From: a virus
Virus record (IMG/VR): IMGVR_UViG_3300032220_001968
Coordinates: 1 to 31,027 of that record
DNA length: 31,027 bases
Direction: 5' to 3' (one strand)
Shown here: piece by piece, positions 1-6,625 of the stretch
How positions within the stretch are numbered: position 1 is the first letter of the stretch
How the letters are laid out: each line of letters opens with the position of its first letter
The notes under the pieces: generated by a model
The model's database searches: none
Seen by the model: the letters and a program-made list of their open reading frames with translations, nothing else
What the model was told of the DNA's origin: nothing
Made by a program: the position numbers and the translations under genes

Positions 1-115
1 CATCGTTGGACTTTTGAAGATAGAGTGGTTTAAATTTTTTCTTAGGTTTATATTTGCGATTTTCAATCCAAATTTTCAAACATTCTAATTTTGCGTGATG
101 ACTTGTTTTACTCAT
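1..115 (-). CDS. Small basic protein, 3' end cut by window edge
   Basis: An open frame begins at the ATG at 113-115 and runs off the left edge after 38 codons. The product starts MSKTSHHAKLECLKIW and is rich in Lys, with no recognisable domain. The start is supported by the AAAGTT sequence directly before the ATG, a context shared by many starts in this window, and by the 15-base gap to the preceding gene. I do not recognise the family. It may simply be a short phage peptide, or the N-terminus of something longer outside the window. Confidence 0.5.
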   Translation of the reverse strand, partial: MSKTSHHAKLECLKIWIENRKYKPKKKFKPLYLQKSND

Positions 116-130
116 AACTTTGTATTAATT

Positions 131-274
131 TTAATTTCCTTGACCTTTATATAGTTTTCGATAATTTTTACTTGATTTTAATTTACTTGTTTTTGATTTT
201 GCATGAACTCCAGGACGAGATGTTTTAGGAGCGTCTTTTTTTAAGATTACTGTTTGTGATTTTGATTTTGCCAT
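131..274 (-). CDS. Small Lys/Ser-rich basic protein (47 aa)
   Basis: A complete 47-codon frame runs from the ATG at 272-274 to a TAA at 131-133. The product starts MAKSKSQTVILKKDAPKTSR, then has a Ser/Lys-rich middle and ends KLYKGQGN. It is strongly basic and has no hydrophobic segment, so it is probably soluble and may bind nucleic acid; that is inference. The frame fits between the genes on either side without overlap. Similar short basic peptides ending in a Tyr-Lys-Gly-Gln-Gly-like tail are, as I remember, common in environmental phage genomes, but I cannot name a function. Confidence 0.6.
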   Translation of the reverse strand: MAKSKSQTVILKKDAPKTSRPGVHAKSKTSKLKSSKNYRKLYKGQGN

Positions 275-280
275 GTTATT

Positions 281-301
281 TAGAGTTTAAAACGTACTCT
301 A
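281..301. repeat. Short inverted repeat (6-bp arms, 9-base loop)
   Basis: TAGAGT at 281-286 is matched by ACTCTA at 296-301. It lies in the 46-base gap after the lysozyme gene and just before the start of the 47-aa gene. No T-run follows on the transcribed strand, so it is a poor intrinsic terminator. It could be a small operator or hairpin, or chance. Confidence 0.25.
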
Positions 302-320
302 ATACATATCGCAATTTGTT

Positions 321-839
321 TTACCAGTTTGGTTTATAATTATAAACTTTATGTGAATATCCATTAATACAAGGACGACCAGTGTTATATTCTCCAAATG
401 CAACTTTCCAATCACCGTTTTTATCAAATAAAATACGTAAAAGTTTCATTGAAGTATAGATATTGTATTTCATATCAGTTTTCAATCGTTCCTTAGATAC
501 CATATCTTTATTAATCCAACGAGCAGTTGATACCATTACCTGCATTGGACCTACAGCACCTGCTGATGATGTTTGAGCAGGATTATATTTCCAATGAAAT
601 GGACCTTTATATCCTGTTTCAGTGTTTGCAATACCAAAAGCATATTTTAGAGGAATATTAAATGAATCAGCATATTGTTTAATGTGTTGATACATTTGTA
701 AACTTACTGGGGATGATTGGTCAATACTATCAGGAATTCTTACATTATCTATTGATGTAGATTCTTTACTAGTAACGGTTAACGCAGCGACAGCTAATGC
801 TCCCACTGCGATACCGATTTTAATACTATTTACCAGCAT
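321..839 (-). CDS. Membrane-anchored lytic transglycosylase (SLT domain)
   Basis: The product is a 172-residue protein predicted to cut the peptidoglycan glycan strand. Residues 7-22 form a hydrophobic, Ala/Val-rich segment that looks like an uncleaved signal anchor. The rest is an SLT-type lysozyme fold: the candidate catalytic Glu74 is in NTETGYKGP, followed by AVGPMQVM (95-102) and AFGEYNTG (147-154), the three usual SLT motifs. I chose the ATG at 837-839 because it puts the hydrophobic segment at the N-terminus. The frame stays open upstream to about 932, but that would run about 100 bases into the previous gene. With the chosen start the overlap is only 14 bases. It could be the phage lysis enzyme or a virion-associated wall hydrolase; the membrane-protein neighbour upstream fits either. 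Confidence 0.85.
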   Translation of the reverse strand: MLVNSIKIGIAVGALAVAALTVTSKESTSIDNVRIPDSIDQSSPVSLQMYQHIKQYADSFNIPLKYAFGIANTETGYKGPFHWKYNPAQTSSAGAVGPMQVMVSTARWINKDMVSKERLKTDMKYNIYTSMKLLRILFDKNGDWKVAFGEYNTGRPCINGYSHKVYNYKPNW

Positions 840-1155
840 TGACTTCTTGACTAATACGGTTAGCATACATACCAAAAATTGTCTGACCAATTTTATCACT
901 GTAAACGATGTAATTTCCTGTAGCTCTCTCAATCATAATCAATTCATTACCTTCATTAACAGCAATAGAAATTTCTTCAGGTGAAAACGCATGAGCATAA
1001 GGATTTTCACCTTTAGGTTCGGAAACACCATACTTAGCTCCTAATTTAAACGATGCTGTAGCAACTGATGCTACTACTGCGACACTCAAAACATTTTTAA
1101 CATGTTTCTTAACAAAATCAATTGTTTGTTGATTAAACATTTTGTTTTCTTTCAT
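826..1155 (-). CDS. Single-span membrane protein of unknown function (109 aa)
   Basis: The 109-residue product has an amphipathic basic N-terminus, then a hydrophobic Val/Ala-rich segment at about residues 21-37, then a soluble acidic C-terminal region. I do not recognise the family. The ATG at 1153-1155 is preceded by AAAGTT and lies about 15 bases downstream of a candidate promoter at 1171-1190. The gene overlaps the start of the SLT lysozyme by 14 bases, so the two are probably co-translated. A holin-like or lysozyme-partner role is possible from position and the single membrane span, but nothing in the sequence proves it. Confidence 0.7.
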   Translation of the reverse strand: MKENKMFNQQTIDFVKKHVKNVLSVAVVASVATASFKLGAKYGVSEPKGENPYAHAFSPEEISIAVNEGNELIMIERATGNYIVYSDKIGQTIFGMYANRISQEVNAGK

Positions 1156-1170
1156 AACTTTTATTTTTTT

Positions 1171-1190
1171 GTTTATGTAAATATATGTAC
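1171..1190 (-). promoter_or_regulatory. Candidate promoter upstream of the membrane protein/lysozyme pair
   Basis: On the minus strand the 54-base gap holds ACATATATTTACATAAAC, which resembles the 17-bp sequence repeated exactly at 19245-19261 and 25869-25885 (shared core ATATATTTA then ATA). It ends about 15 bases before the ATG. The similarity and intergenic position suggest a phage promoter, but an AT-rich genome will give such strings by chance too. Confidence 0.35.
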
Positions 1191-1209
1191 CTTATTTCAG
1201 GGAACCAAA

Positions 1210-1551
1210 TTATTTTTTGAATCTTTCAATCTCCTTTACAATATCTAACACGTCTTGATTTTTTAGTGAATTGATTGTATCTGCTATAACTCGACAATCT
1301 TCATAACGCTCTTCACGAACATAATAGGGTAAATTTTCCTCTAAGGTTTCAACAAAATGTTTACGTTCAACAGTAATATCATATATTGCATCATCTTCTA
1401 TACAGTGGATGGATAATACATGAACGTGTTTCTTCTTTGATTTTACGTTCTTTAAAATACCACTCACTACAGCTTCTGAGAGTCTAAAATCTTTACTATC
1501 TACCATTTCTTGGAACTCATCTGAGTTTTGGACTGTTATTTCTGGTGCCAT
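1210..1551 (-). CDS. Conserved-looking hypothetical protein (113 aa)
   Basis: The 113-residue product, starting MAPEITVQNSDEFQEM, is soluble, mixed alpha/beta in appearance and fairly charged, with a Lys-rich stretch at residues 37-42. There is no membrane span or recognised motif. The ATG abuts the end of the small Lys-rich gene upstream (one base between them), so it belongs to the same transcript. Function unknown. Confidence 0.65.
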   Translation of the reverse strand: MAPEITVQNSDEFQEMVDSKDFRLSEAVVSGILKNVKSKKKHVHVLSIHCIEDDAIYDITVERKHFVETLEENLPYYVREERYEDCRVIADTINSLKNQDVLDIVKEIERFKK

Positions 1552-1552
1552 A

Positions 1553-1741
1553 TCAAAATAATTTTAGGAAATCTGTGTTTATGTTTTTTTCTTTTAGTTT
1601 ATTAAGTTTATCTTGGTCATCTAACATTTTGGTTGCTAGTTTTTCAAGATGTTTTTGTTTTTGAACATCAAAGTCATTAACAATATTATCATGTTTTTTA
1701 TTTTTACCTTTTTTTAATAGGGGTACTCGTTTCTTTTTCAT
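1553..1741 (-). CDS. Small Lys-rich protein (62 aa)
   Basis: A 62-residue, very basic protein (starts MKKKRVPLLKKGKNKKHD) with a predicted helical C-terminal half. Its ATG overlaps the stop of the upstream gene in an ATGA arrangement, with the sequence CGATTATGA at the junction, which supports translation. No family recognised. Nucleic-acid binding is conceivable from charge alone. Confidence 0.6.
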   Translation of the reverse strand: MKKKRVPLLKKGKNKKHDNIVNDFDVQKQKHLEKLATKMLDDQDKLNKLKEKNINTDFLKLF

Positions 1742-2382
1742 AATCGTGAAATAAATTCGCTACCATCATCAACTGGGTGGGAATCAAATAATCCCAACTC
1801 TTTAAGACGTTGTTGGGTATAATCATCTACATCCCAATCCACTTTAGATTCATTTTTAGATACATGGTCTTCTAAACCTTCAAGTTGTTTACCCGTAAAT
1901 ATGTCTCCGATTTGTAGAAAATAACAATTATAACAAAGCATTTCTAAATTATCAAGACGATAATGTTGTTTATTATTATCTTTGAAATTTAATATTAAGG
2001 GCATTTTGTAATCAAGAACTCGTCTTTCACTAAATCCACATGATGTGCATTCTTCTTTTAAATAACCTTCTTGGATTAAACGGTATTTAATTTTGGCTGG
2101 GTTGAAAGATGATGGGTCAATTCTACCTTCAATTAGATCTAGTAATGCAAAATCTTTTCTTGGATTACCATTACTTAAGAATTTAGGAATACCTTTACCA
2201 CATTGGTTTTTATGCTGCTCAAATAAATTTGGATATCCTTCTTTAGTAGCATCGTAAAATATAGCCCATTTTTTATAATGAATGTAAGAAACATTCAAAT
2301 AGCGAGCCGCTGCCTTATTTGATTTGGTCTTATTTATCGCGGCCAAAACCAATTCTTTCGATAATGGTTTAGCTTTAGGCAT
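1738..2382 (-). CDS. HTH protein with degenerate HNH-type zinc module
   Basis: The 214-residue product has an N-terminal helix-turn-helix-like segment (residues 8-40, with KAAARYLNVSYIHYKKWA as the helix pair). A zinc-knuckle module of the HNH type follows at residues 110-155: Cys112/Cys115 and Cys150/Cys153, and the typical RLDNLEMLC stretch. The residues that normally carry the catalytic His (in the ...LILNFKD strand, around 131-133) and the final His after the second CxxC (here Tyr154) are missing. I therefore read it as a DNA-binding protein built on an inactive HNH scaffold rather than a working nuclease; that is inference. Its ATG shares one base with the stop of the zinc-finger gene (TAATG). 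Confidence 0.75.
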   Translation of the reverse strand: MPKAKPLSKELVLAAINKTKSNKAAARYLNVSYIHYKKWAIFYDATKEGYPNLFEQHKNQCGKGIPKFLSNGNPRKDFALLDLIEGRIDPSSFNPAKIKYRLIQEGYLKEECTSCGFSERRVLDYKMPLILNFKDNNKQHYRLDNLEMLCYNCYFLQIGDIFTGKQLEGLEDHVSKNESKVDWDVDDYTQQRLKELGLFDSHPVDDGSEFISRL

Positions 2383-2696
2383 TATTCTTCTGTAAAGTTT
2401 TGGATATCGCTATCACTCATTGAAATATCATCACTTTCATAGTCTTGATATTCGGCTTTAGGGCTTTTCAAGTTCATACGTTTTAATTTTCCTTCTTGTT
2501 CCATGTAGTGTTGGAAATCTTCATGTTCCATAAATATAGTTTCAATCCATGTGTGGTCTCCTTCACCTTTCATTACTGTGACTGCTCCTCTTTTTTGTGT
2601 TGTTGAGCAAGGAACACAAGTGATTGCTGTGGGAATGATTTCTAATCTCTTTGGATTAATTTGTTCTCCACATCCTTTACAATAGCGTATAATCAT
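2382..2696 (-). CDS. DksA/TraR-type C4 zinc-finger protein (104 aa)
   Basis: The N-terminus has a four-cysteine finger with Cys6/Cys9 and Cys27/Cys30, in the spacing and context of the DksA/TraR finger: CGEQI, then a basic-Leu pair and an Ile-Pro before CVPC. The C-terminal half is acidic. It lacks the long coiled coil that full DksA uses to enter the RNA polymerase secondary channel, so polymerase binding is only a possibility. The ATG is preceded by AAAGTT. It lies directly upstream of the HTH/HNH-like gene, so the two may form a small regulatory pair. Confidence 0.7.
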   Translation of the reverse strand: MIIRYCKGCGEQINPKRLEIIPTAITCVPCSTTQKRGAVTVMKGEGDHTWIETIFMEHEDFQHYMEQEGKLKRMNLKSPKAEYQDYESDDISMSDSDIQNFTEE

Positions 2697-2701
2697 AACT
2701 T

Positions 2702-3073
2702 TTATTTTATTTCTATTTTTCTAATTAGGTCCCAAAGTTGTTCAGGGGTTTCAACTAATACTTCTTCTGTGGTGTTACTATCGTCATCATTAAGTTCAAT
2801 AGCTAATAATTCACCTTCTTCAGTAAAACGTTCAAACAACCACCATAAAACAATATGACCCTTCCATTCACCATAATGAAGAAAGACTAAATTTTCAATT
2901 ACAAGATAAAAAGGTTCTTCATAATTAGAAACCCCCATACCCATTTCTTCTTCCATGTGGTTGGTTCTTTTCCAACACTCATCTACAATTTGAATAATCT
3001 CTAAGAAAATTTCTTTCTCAGTAGGTTCATCATTGCGACGTTTAATATTAATATTTTTACCAAATGGATTCAT
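2702..3073 (-). CDS. Acidic hypothetical protein (123 aa)
   Basis: The product is 123 residues, starting MNPFGKNINIKRRNDEPTEK, with an aromatic-rich core (residues 55-82, including HYGEWKGHIVLWWLFERF) and an acidic linker. No known domain is recognised and there is no clear membrane span despite the Trp-rich stretch. The ATG overlaps the stop of the 52-aa gene upstream (ATGA). Probably a conserved phage protein; function unknown. Confidence 0.65.
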   Translation of the reverse strand: MNPFGKNINIKRRNDEPTEKEIFLEIIQIVDECWKRTNHMEEEMGMGVSNYEEPFYLVIENLVFLHYGEWKGHIVLWWLFERFTEEGELLAIELNDDDSNTTEEVLVETPEQLWDLIRKIEIK

Positions 3074-3228
3074 ACAATTGTTACTACAGCGTATAATTTC
3101 AAAAATGTTTTAAGATCTAACTGTTTACGTTCGGCAAAAGATTTTGCTGCTTGCAAACGAGATGTATTTACAATTTTTAAGACCAATTCTTTATTTTTAT
3201 CGTTTCGTGAATAATATCCAAATATCAT
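3070..3228 (-). CDS. Small basic protein (52 aa)
   Basis: A complete frame from the ATG at 3226-3228 to a TGA at 3070-3072 encodes 52 residues starting MIFGYYSRNDKNKELVLKIV, followed by a SRLQAAKSFAERKQL helix. The stop overlaps the next ATG in the usual ATGA arrangement, which is good support for a real gene in an otherwise empty 198-base stretch. The pattern of a short beta strand followed by an Ala/Lys helix recalls small conserved phage peptides. No function can be given. Confidence 0.65.
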   Translation of the reverse strand: MIFGYYSRNDKNKELVLKIVNTSRLQAAKSFAERKQLDLKTFLKLYAVVTIV

Positions 3229-3271
3229 TTTGTGTAAATTTAATAATAACTATTTAAAAATCCAAGCTAAA

Positions 3272-4141
3272 TTAAAAAAGCTCATATTCAATATCTGAGT
3301 TTCCTAGACCCCAATCTTTAGAATTTTCAGATGTTTCGAAAAATTCAACCCATTTCCAGACATCGTTATATTTTGGTGGGGCCTTTTCAGCATTTTTATG
3401 TACTGCTTTAGTATGTGCTTGTGGTAAAATATTTTCATGAGACATATGATACATTGGAATATCATATACAGCTTCAAGTTTATAACCAGCAAGTGCTACT
3501 TTTTTCTGGATATTAGTGTCTATGAAACAATTATGGAACATATTTTCTTCAAATCCTTTAACATCAAACCAAATTTTACGAGGTGCTAATTGAAAATCTC
3601 CACAACAATTTATTAAACTATAATTATCATTAGGAGATACTTTTGCATTATAATAACGAGGTTCTGTTGATTCTTTAAGATATTGTCTATATTGATCTAA
3701 ATTATTTATATTAGATAATGCCTCGGAATACTCAATTTCTCGCCTACTAACGGTGTAGAATGTGTTATAATCACTGTTATTTATTAACCCATGTAATTCA
3801 TCTCTTGTTGGAGGAATATTATCAGTTGTAGTTGATACAATCCAATCAGCATCTGTTCGTCTTAATGCTAGATTAAAGGATGATGGACCAAAACATTTAG
3901 GAATATCAGGAACATAAGTTGAATACAATTTATGAACTGATGGGGGAATAATAAAATGTTTAATACGCCCTGTTTTAGGAACTAAGTCTTCTACTTCATA
4001 TAAAAAACTTCTACCTTCTGAATTCCAATCAACATAATTGACTTCATCGAAAGTGTCTAATAGGGTGTTTAAATGAATGGCGAATCGTTCTTTTTCTTTA
4101 TAACCATCATTTCTACTAAAAGTAATAACTGCAGTTTTCAT
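3272..4141 (-). CDS. Glycosyltransferase, GT-A fold
   Basis: The 289-residue product is predicted to transfer a sugar from a nucleotide donor. The N-terminal half looks like a Rossmann-type donor domain with a DADW motif (about residues 97-100) in place of a canonical DxD, then a TTTDN stretch. The C-terminal half resembles the galactosyltransferase type: VKGFEENMFHNCFIDTNIQ followed by ALAGYKL and a closing MSHEN His motif. It is the last gene of the sugar cluster in the direction of transcription and lies 12 bases after the PfkB kinase gene. Donor and acceptor unknown. Confidence 0.75.
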   Translation of the reverse strand: MKTAVITFSRNDGYKEKERFAIHLNTLLDTFDEVNYVDWNSEGRSFLYEVEDLVPKTGRIKHFIIPPSVHKLYSTYVPDIPKCFGPSSFNLALRRTDADWIVSTTTDNIPPTRDELHGLINNSDYNTFYTVSRREIEYSEALSNINNLDQYRQYLKESTEPRYYNAKVSPNDNYSLINCCGDFQLAPRKIWFDVKGFEENMFHNCFIDTNIQKKVALAGYKLEAVYDIPMYHMSHENILPQAHTKAVHKNAEKAPPKYNDVWKWVEFFETSENSKDWGLGNSDIEYELF

Positions 4142-4153
4142 TTTTAAATTATA

Positions 4154-4888
4154 TTAGATTGTAGATACTCCTGATTTTTGAACTACAATTGTTGTACATT
4201 CTTGAGCAAATTCAATTGCTAGATTTATATTTTTAGAACGAACATATTCTATTACTAGTCCTGCTAAAAATGTATCACCAGCACCCGAAACATCTTTAAC
4301 TGAAACTTCTTGAGTTGGGTAATTTTTTCCTTGATAATCACATCCTAAAGGTCCTCTAGTAACTATAATTTTATCTGATAGTGTTTTATCGGTAGTTAAA
4401 AGAGATTTATTGTTACTAAATTCCAACGAATTAATTTTTATAAAATCAACATCATATGCCCATTCACCTAATATTTTTTTAGTGTCTAAAAATACGGGAC
4501 AATCAAAACTTTTAGCAATAGTTTTAATATCTTCTTCTGTTAAAAATCCTTTACAGTAATCTGAAATAACAATGGCATCAAATACTCCTGTCTTAAATGG
4601 GACTATGTCTATCTTTTCACAAGTATCGTTTTCATCTACTCGTAATAATAAATGATTATACTTAGAACAAACGTATCTAATTTTACGTATTTCTGTTTTA
4701 TTAGTAATAAATTCTACCTCAGCACCTAATGATTTTAAATTAGCTACTACATTTCCTGCCATCCCGGGATTAGAGGTTTCTTTGTGGGGTTTTATAATAG
4801 GGATAGGTGCTTCAGGAGCTAAACGAGTAACTTCTCCATATTTAAAAATATCTACACACGAATCTCCTATAACTAATATTTTACTCAT
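4154..4888 (-). CDS. PfkB-family sugar kinase, heptose-7-phosphate kinase-like
   Basis: The product is 244 residues. It opens with ILVIGDSCVDIFKYG and RLAPEAPIPI, features of the HldE/RfaE kinase domain, which phosphorylates D-glycero-beta-D-manno-heptose 7-phosphate. The PfkB signature DVSGAGDTF at about 199-207 contains the catalytic base Asp205. It is shorter than bacterial HldE kinase domains (about 310 residues), mainly through a reduced middle, and no nucleotidyltransferase partner is fused or nearby. Its true substrate is therefore open: heptose phosphate, ribose or another ketose/aldose. It overlaps the upstream flavoprotein gene by 8 bases. Confidence 0.8.
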   Translation of the reverse strand: MSKILVIGDSCVDIFKYGEVTRLAPEAPIPIIKPHKETSNPGMAGNVVANLKSLGAEVEFITNKTEIRKIRYVCSKYNHLLLRVDENDTCEKIDIVPFKTGVFDAIVISDYCKGFLTEEDIKTIAKSFDCPVFLDTKKILGEWAYDVDFIKINSLEFSNNKSLLTTDKTLSDKIIVTRGPLGCDYQGKNYPTQEVSVKDVSGAGDTFLAGLVIEYVRSKNINLAIEFAQECTTIVVQKSGVSTI

Positions 4889-5603
4889 AAATTTCTATTT
4901 TAATTTGTTTTTTATCGAATCCTAAATTTTGAAGGATGGTTTTAGCTTGTTTAACCATTTCTTTCCAACCACAAATAAAAAATTCTAAATCTAAATTATT
5001 ATATGTTCCTTGTTCAATTTGTAGGAAATAATTTTGAATTATTTCTTCATAAACAGAATGTACATAACCTTGTTTACCATTCCAAATTTCTCTTGATAAA
5101 ATAATATGATATTTAAACTGTAGAAGATCTTTTTCTAGTTGAAGCATTTCATCATAGTATAAAATACTTTCTCTATCTCTAGTACCAAATATCAAATTAA
5201 TATCTCCTGTTTCTATATTATTTTCTTTTATATATTCTAACATACATTTAAAAGGAGAAATCCCAGTACCTGTACATATAAAAATATAATTCTTTTTAGT
5301 GTCATTCCCCATAGTCATTATACCTGAGGGGCCTTCAAATTCAATTTCAGTACCTAAAGGTGAGTTCCAAAGATATTCTGTACCTTTACCTCCAGGCTTT
5401 TTTACTATAATTAATTCATAGGTTTTATTTGAAGGAGAATTAGCAACTGAATAGTGTCTTATTCTTCTTGTTGGTTTTTCATCAATTGGTAATTCTAATG
5501 AAACAAATTGACCAGGTTTAAAAAAAGATTTATTTTCTGGTTGGAGATAAAAGCGGCTAGTAGTAGGTGTTTCTTTAACTACATCAATTAATTTGGCTTT
5601 CAT
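4881..5603 (-). CDS. Ferredoxin-NADP reductase-like flavoprotein
   Basis: The 240-residue protein has the two-domain FNR plan. A beta-barrel FAD domain carries RHYS (49-52), and an NAD(P) domain carries CTGTGISPF (110-118) and a late CGWKEMV near residue 212. No plant-type [2Fe-2S] ferredoxin domain is attached, unlike the AscD/E3 reductases that serve sugar 3-dehydratases. It would pass electrons between NAD(P)H and a separate protein such as a ferredoxin. Its place inside a sugar cluster, two genes from a radical-SAM-recycling pair, suggests a reductive step there; the partner is not visible. Confidence 0.85.
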   Translation of the reverse strand: MKAKLIDVVKETPTTSRFYLQPENKSFFKPGQFVSLELPIDEKPTRRIRHYSVANSPSNKTYELIIVKKPGGKGTEYLWNSPLGTEIEFEGPSGIMTMGNDTKKNYIFICTGTGISPFKCMLEYIKENNIETGDINLIFGTRDRESILYYDEMLQLEKDLLQFKYHIILSREIWNGKQGYVHSVYEEIIQNYFLQIEQGTYNNLDLEFFICGWKEMVKQAKTILQNLGFDKKQIKIEIYE

Positions 5604-6150
5604 TTAGTAATTCCTTTATTTTATTAAAACCTACCTGACACATGTCTTTCCAGTGAGAAAAATCACCATCATCACTAACCCATTTATAACAATCAAATTT
5701 TACACCAAACTTCCAACATACTTTTGATAAAGCAAAACATTCCATATCAAAAACATCACAATTTTCTACCATTGATAGATAACTTGGAGAATATTTACTT
5801 TTTTGGTATTTATCATAAAAATAATCTGTTGTAAAACAAGTATAATTTGTTTTAGTATCTATGATAATTTGGTTTCCTGGGGTTTCACCTGGTGTGTAAC
5901 CATATTCTGCTATAGGACTAGTATCTATATCTTGAAATACTTGACCTATTTTTATAATATCACCAGGATTATGTTTTAACGAACCACATGAACCAATATT
6001 AATTATGTGTTTATAACCACTATTTACCGCATTATAAGCAGCCATAGTGGCGTTAATTTTCCCAATACCACTAAATATAACAGGACTTCCTAATATAGTA
6101 GTATCATTATTTATTTCATCTGGAAGGGCTACTATAAAGATTTTACTCAT
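5584..6150 (-). CDS. MTA/SAH nucleosidase-like protein (PNP/UDP family)
   Basis: The 188-residue product belongs to the nucleoside phosphorylase/nucleosidase superfamily. It has FSGIGKINA (26-34), INIGSCGSL (50-58) with GDI, DMECFAL with Glu137 for ribose binding, and WVSDDGD with Asp160 in the position of the catalytic Asp of MTA/SAH nucleosidase. It is shorter than the bacterial enzyme (about 230 residues). Expected reaction: release of adenine from methylthioadenosine, S-adenosylhomocysteine or 5'-deoxyadenosine. The next gene upstream encodes adenine phosphoribosyltransferase, and an 8-base overlap ties the two. Inosine or other nucleoside substrates cannot be excluded. Confidence 0.8.
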   Translation of the reverse strand: MSKIFIVALPDEINNDTTILGSPVIFSGIGKINATMAAYNAVNSGYKHIINIGSCGSLKHNPGDIIKIGQVFQDIDTSPIAEYGYTPGETPGNQIIIDTKTNYTCFTTDYFYDKYQKSKYSPSYLSMVENCDVFDMECFALSKVCWKFGVKFDCYKWVSDDGDFSHWKDMCQVGFNKIKELLNESQIN

Positions 6151-6625
6151 ATTTTATCAAACTTTTTATATTATTTTTATGTAAGAAAGTTAAATCAATT
6201 AAAACAATTTTATCTATAACTTCATAACCTGCTTTGATGCATAGCTGTTCAGCAGCATCCATTGTACCTCCAGTAGCATAAACATCATCTACAATTACTA
6301 CTTTACCTTTACCAGGTTGAATTTCTAAAGTATCAGTCCCATATTCTAAACTATAAGATAATTCAATAGTTGGAGGTGGTAATTTACCTTTTTTGCGAAT
6401 TAATTTAAGTCCTTTTTGTGTTTTTTGAGCCATTGCTGAGGAGAAAATGAATCCTCTAGAATCTATACCAATAAAATAATCTGGGGGTGGGATTAAATTT
6501 AACATCTGAGTAATAGCTTCATTGAATATTTTTCCATTAGAAAGTAATGGTTGAATATCTTTAAAGATAATTTCTTTTTTAGGGAAATCAGGAATATCTT
6601 TTATGTATGATTTAAAATCAAGCAT
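6143..6625 (-). CDS. apt: Adenine phosphoribosyltransferase
   Basis: This 160-residue enzyme joins adenine and PRPP to give AMP. The family features are all present: IPDFPKKEIIFKDI near the N-terminus, GIDSRGFIF (53-61), LIRKKGKLP followed by SYSLEYGTDTLEI, and the PRPP loop VVIVDDVYATGGT (109-121). Length is close to the bacterial Apt norm of 170-180. The frame also offers a GTG just before the ATG at 6623-6625; I use the ATG. The start overlaps the end of the RmlC-like gene. Its pairing with a nucleosidase makes it an adenine salvage step. Confidence 0.93.
   Translation of the reverse strand: MLDFKSYIKDIPDFPKKEIIFKDIQPLLSNGKIFNEAITQMLNLIPPPDYFIGIDSRGFIFSSAMAQKTQKGLKLIRKKGKLPPPTIELSYSLEYGTDTLEIQPGKGKVVIVDDVYATGGTMDAAEQLCIKAGYEVIDKIVLIDLTFLHKNNIKSLIKYE

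Noticed and set aside
1738-2382. Homing HNH endonuclease
   Set aside because: The catalytic and final metal-binding histidines are not present, there is no intron, and the gene sits in a normal operon position.
2661-2858. Plus-strand open frame of 65 codons
   Set aside because: It runs antisense across the acidic 123-aa gene and the zinc-finger gene start, has a Ser-rich low-complexity product and no promoter or start context; all convincing genes here are on the minus strand.
3304-3492. Minus-strand open frame of 62 codons inside the GT-A glycosyltransferase
   Set aside because: It is an alternative frame inside a supported gene and shares its bases; the other frame carries the transferase motifs.
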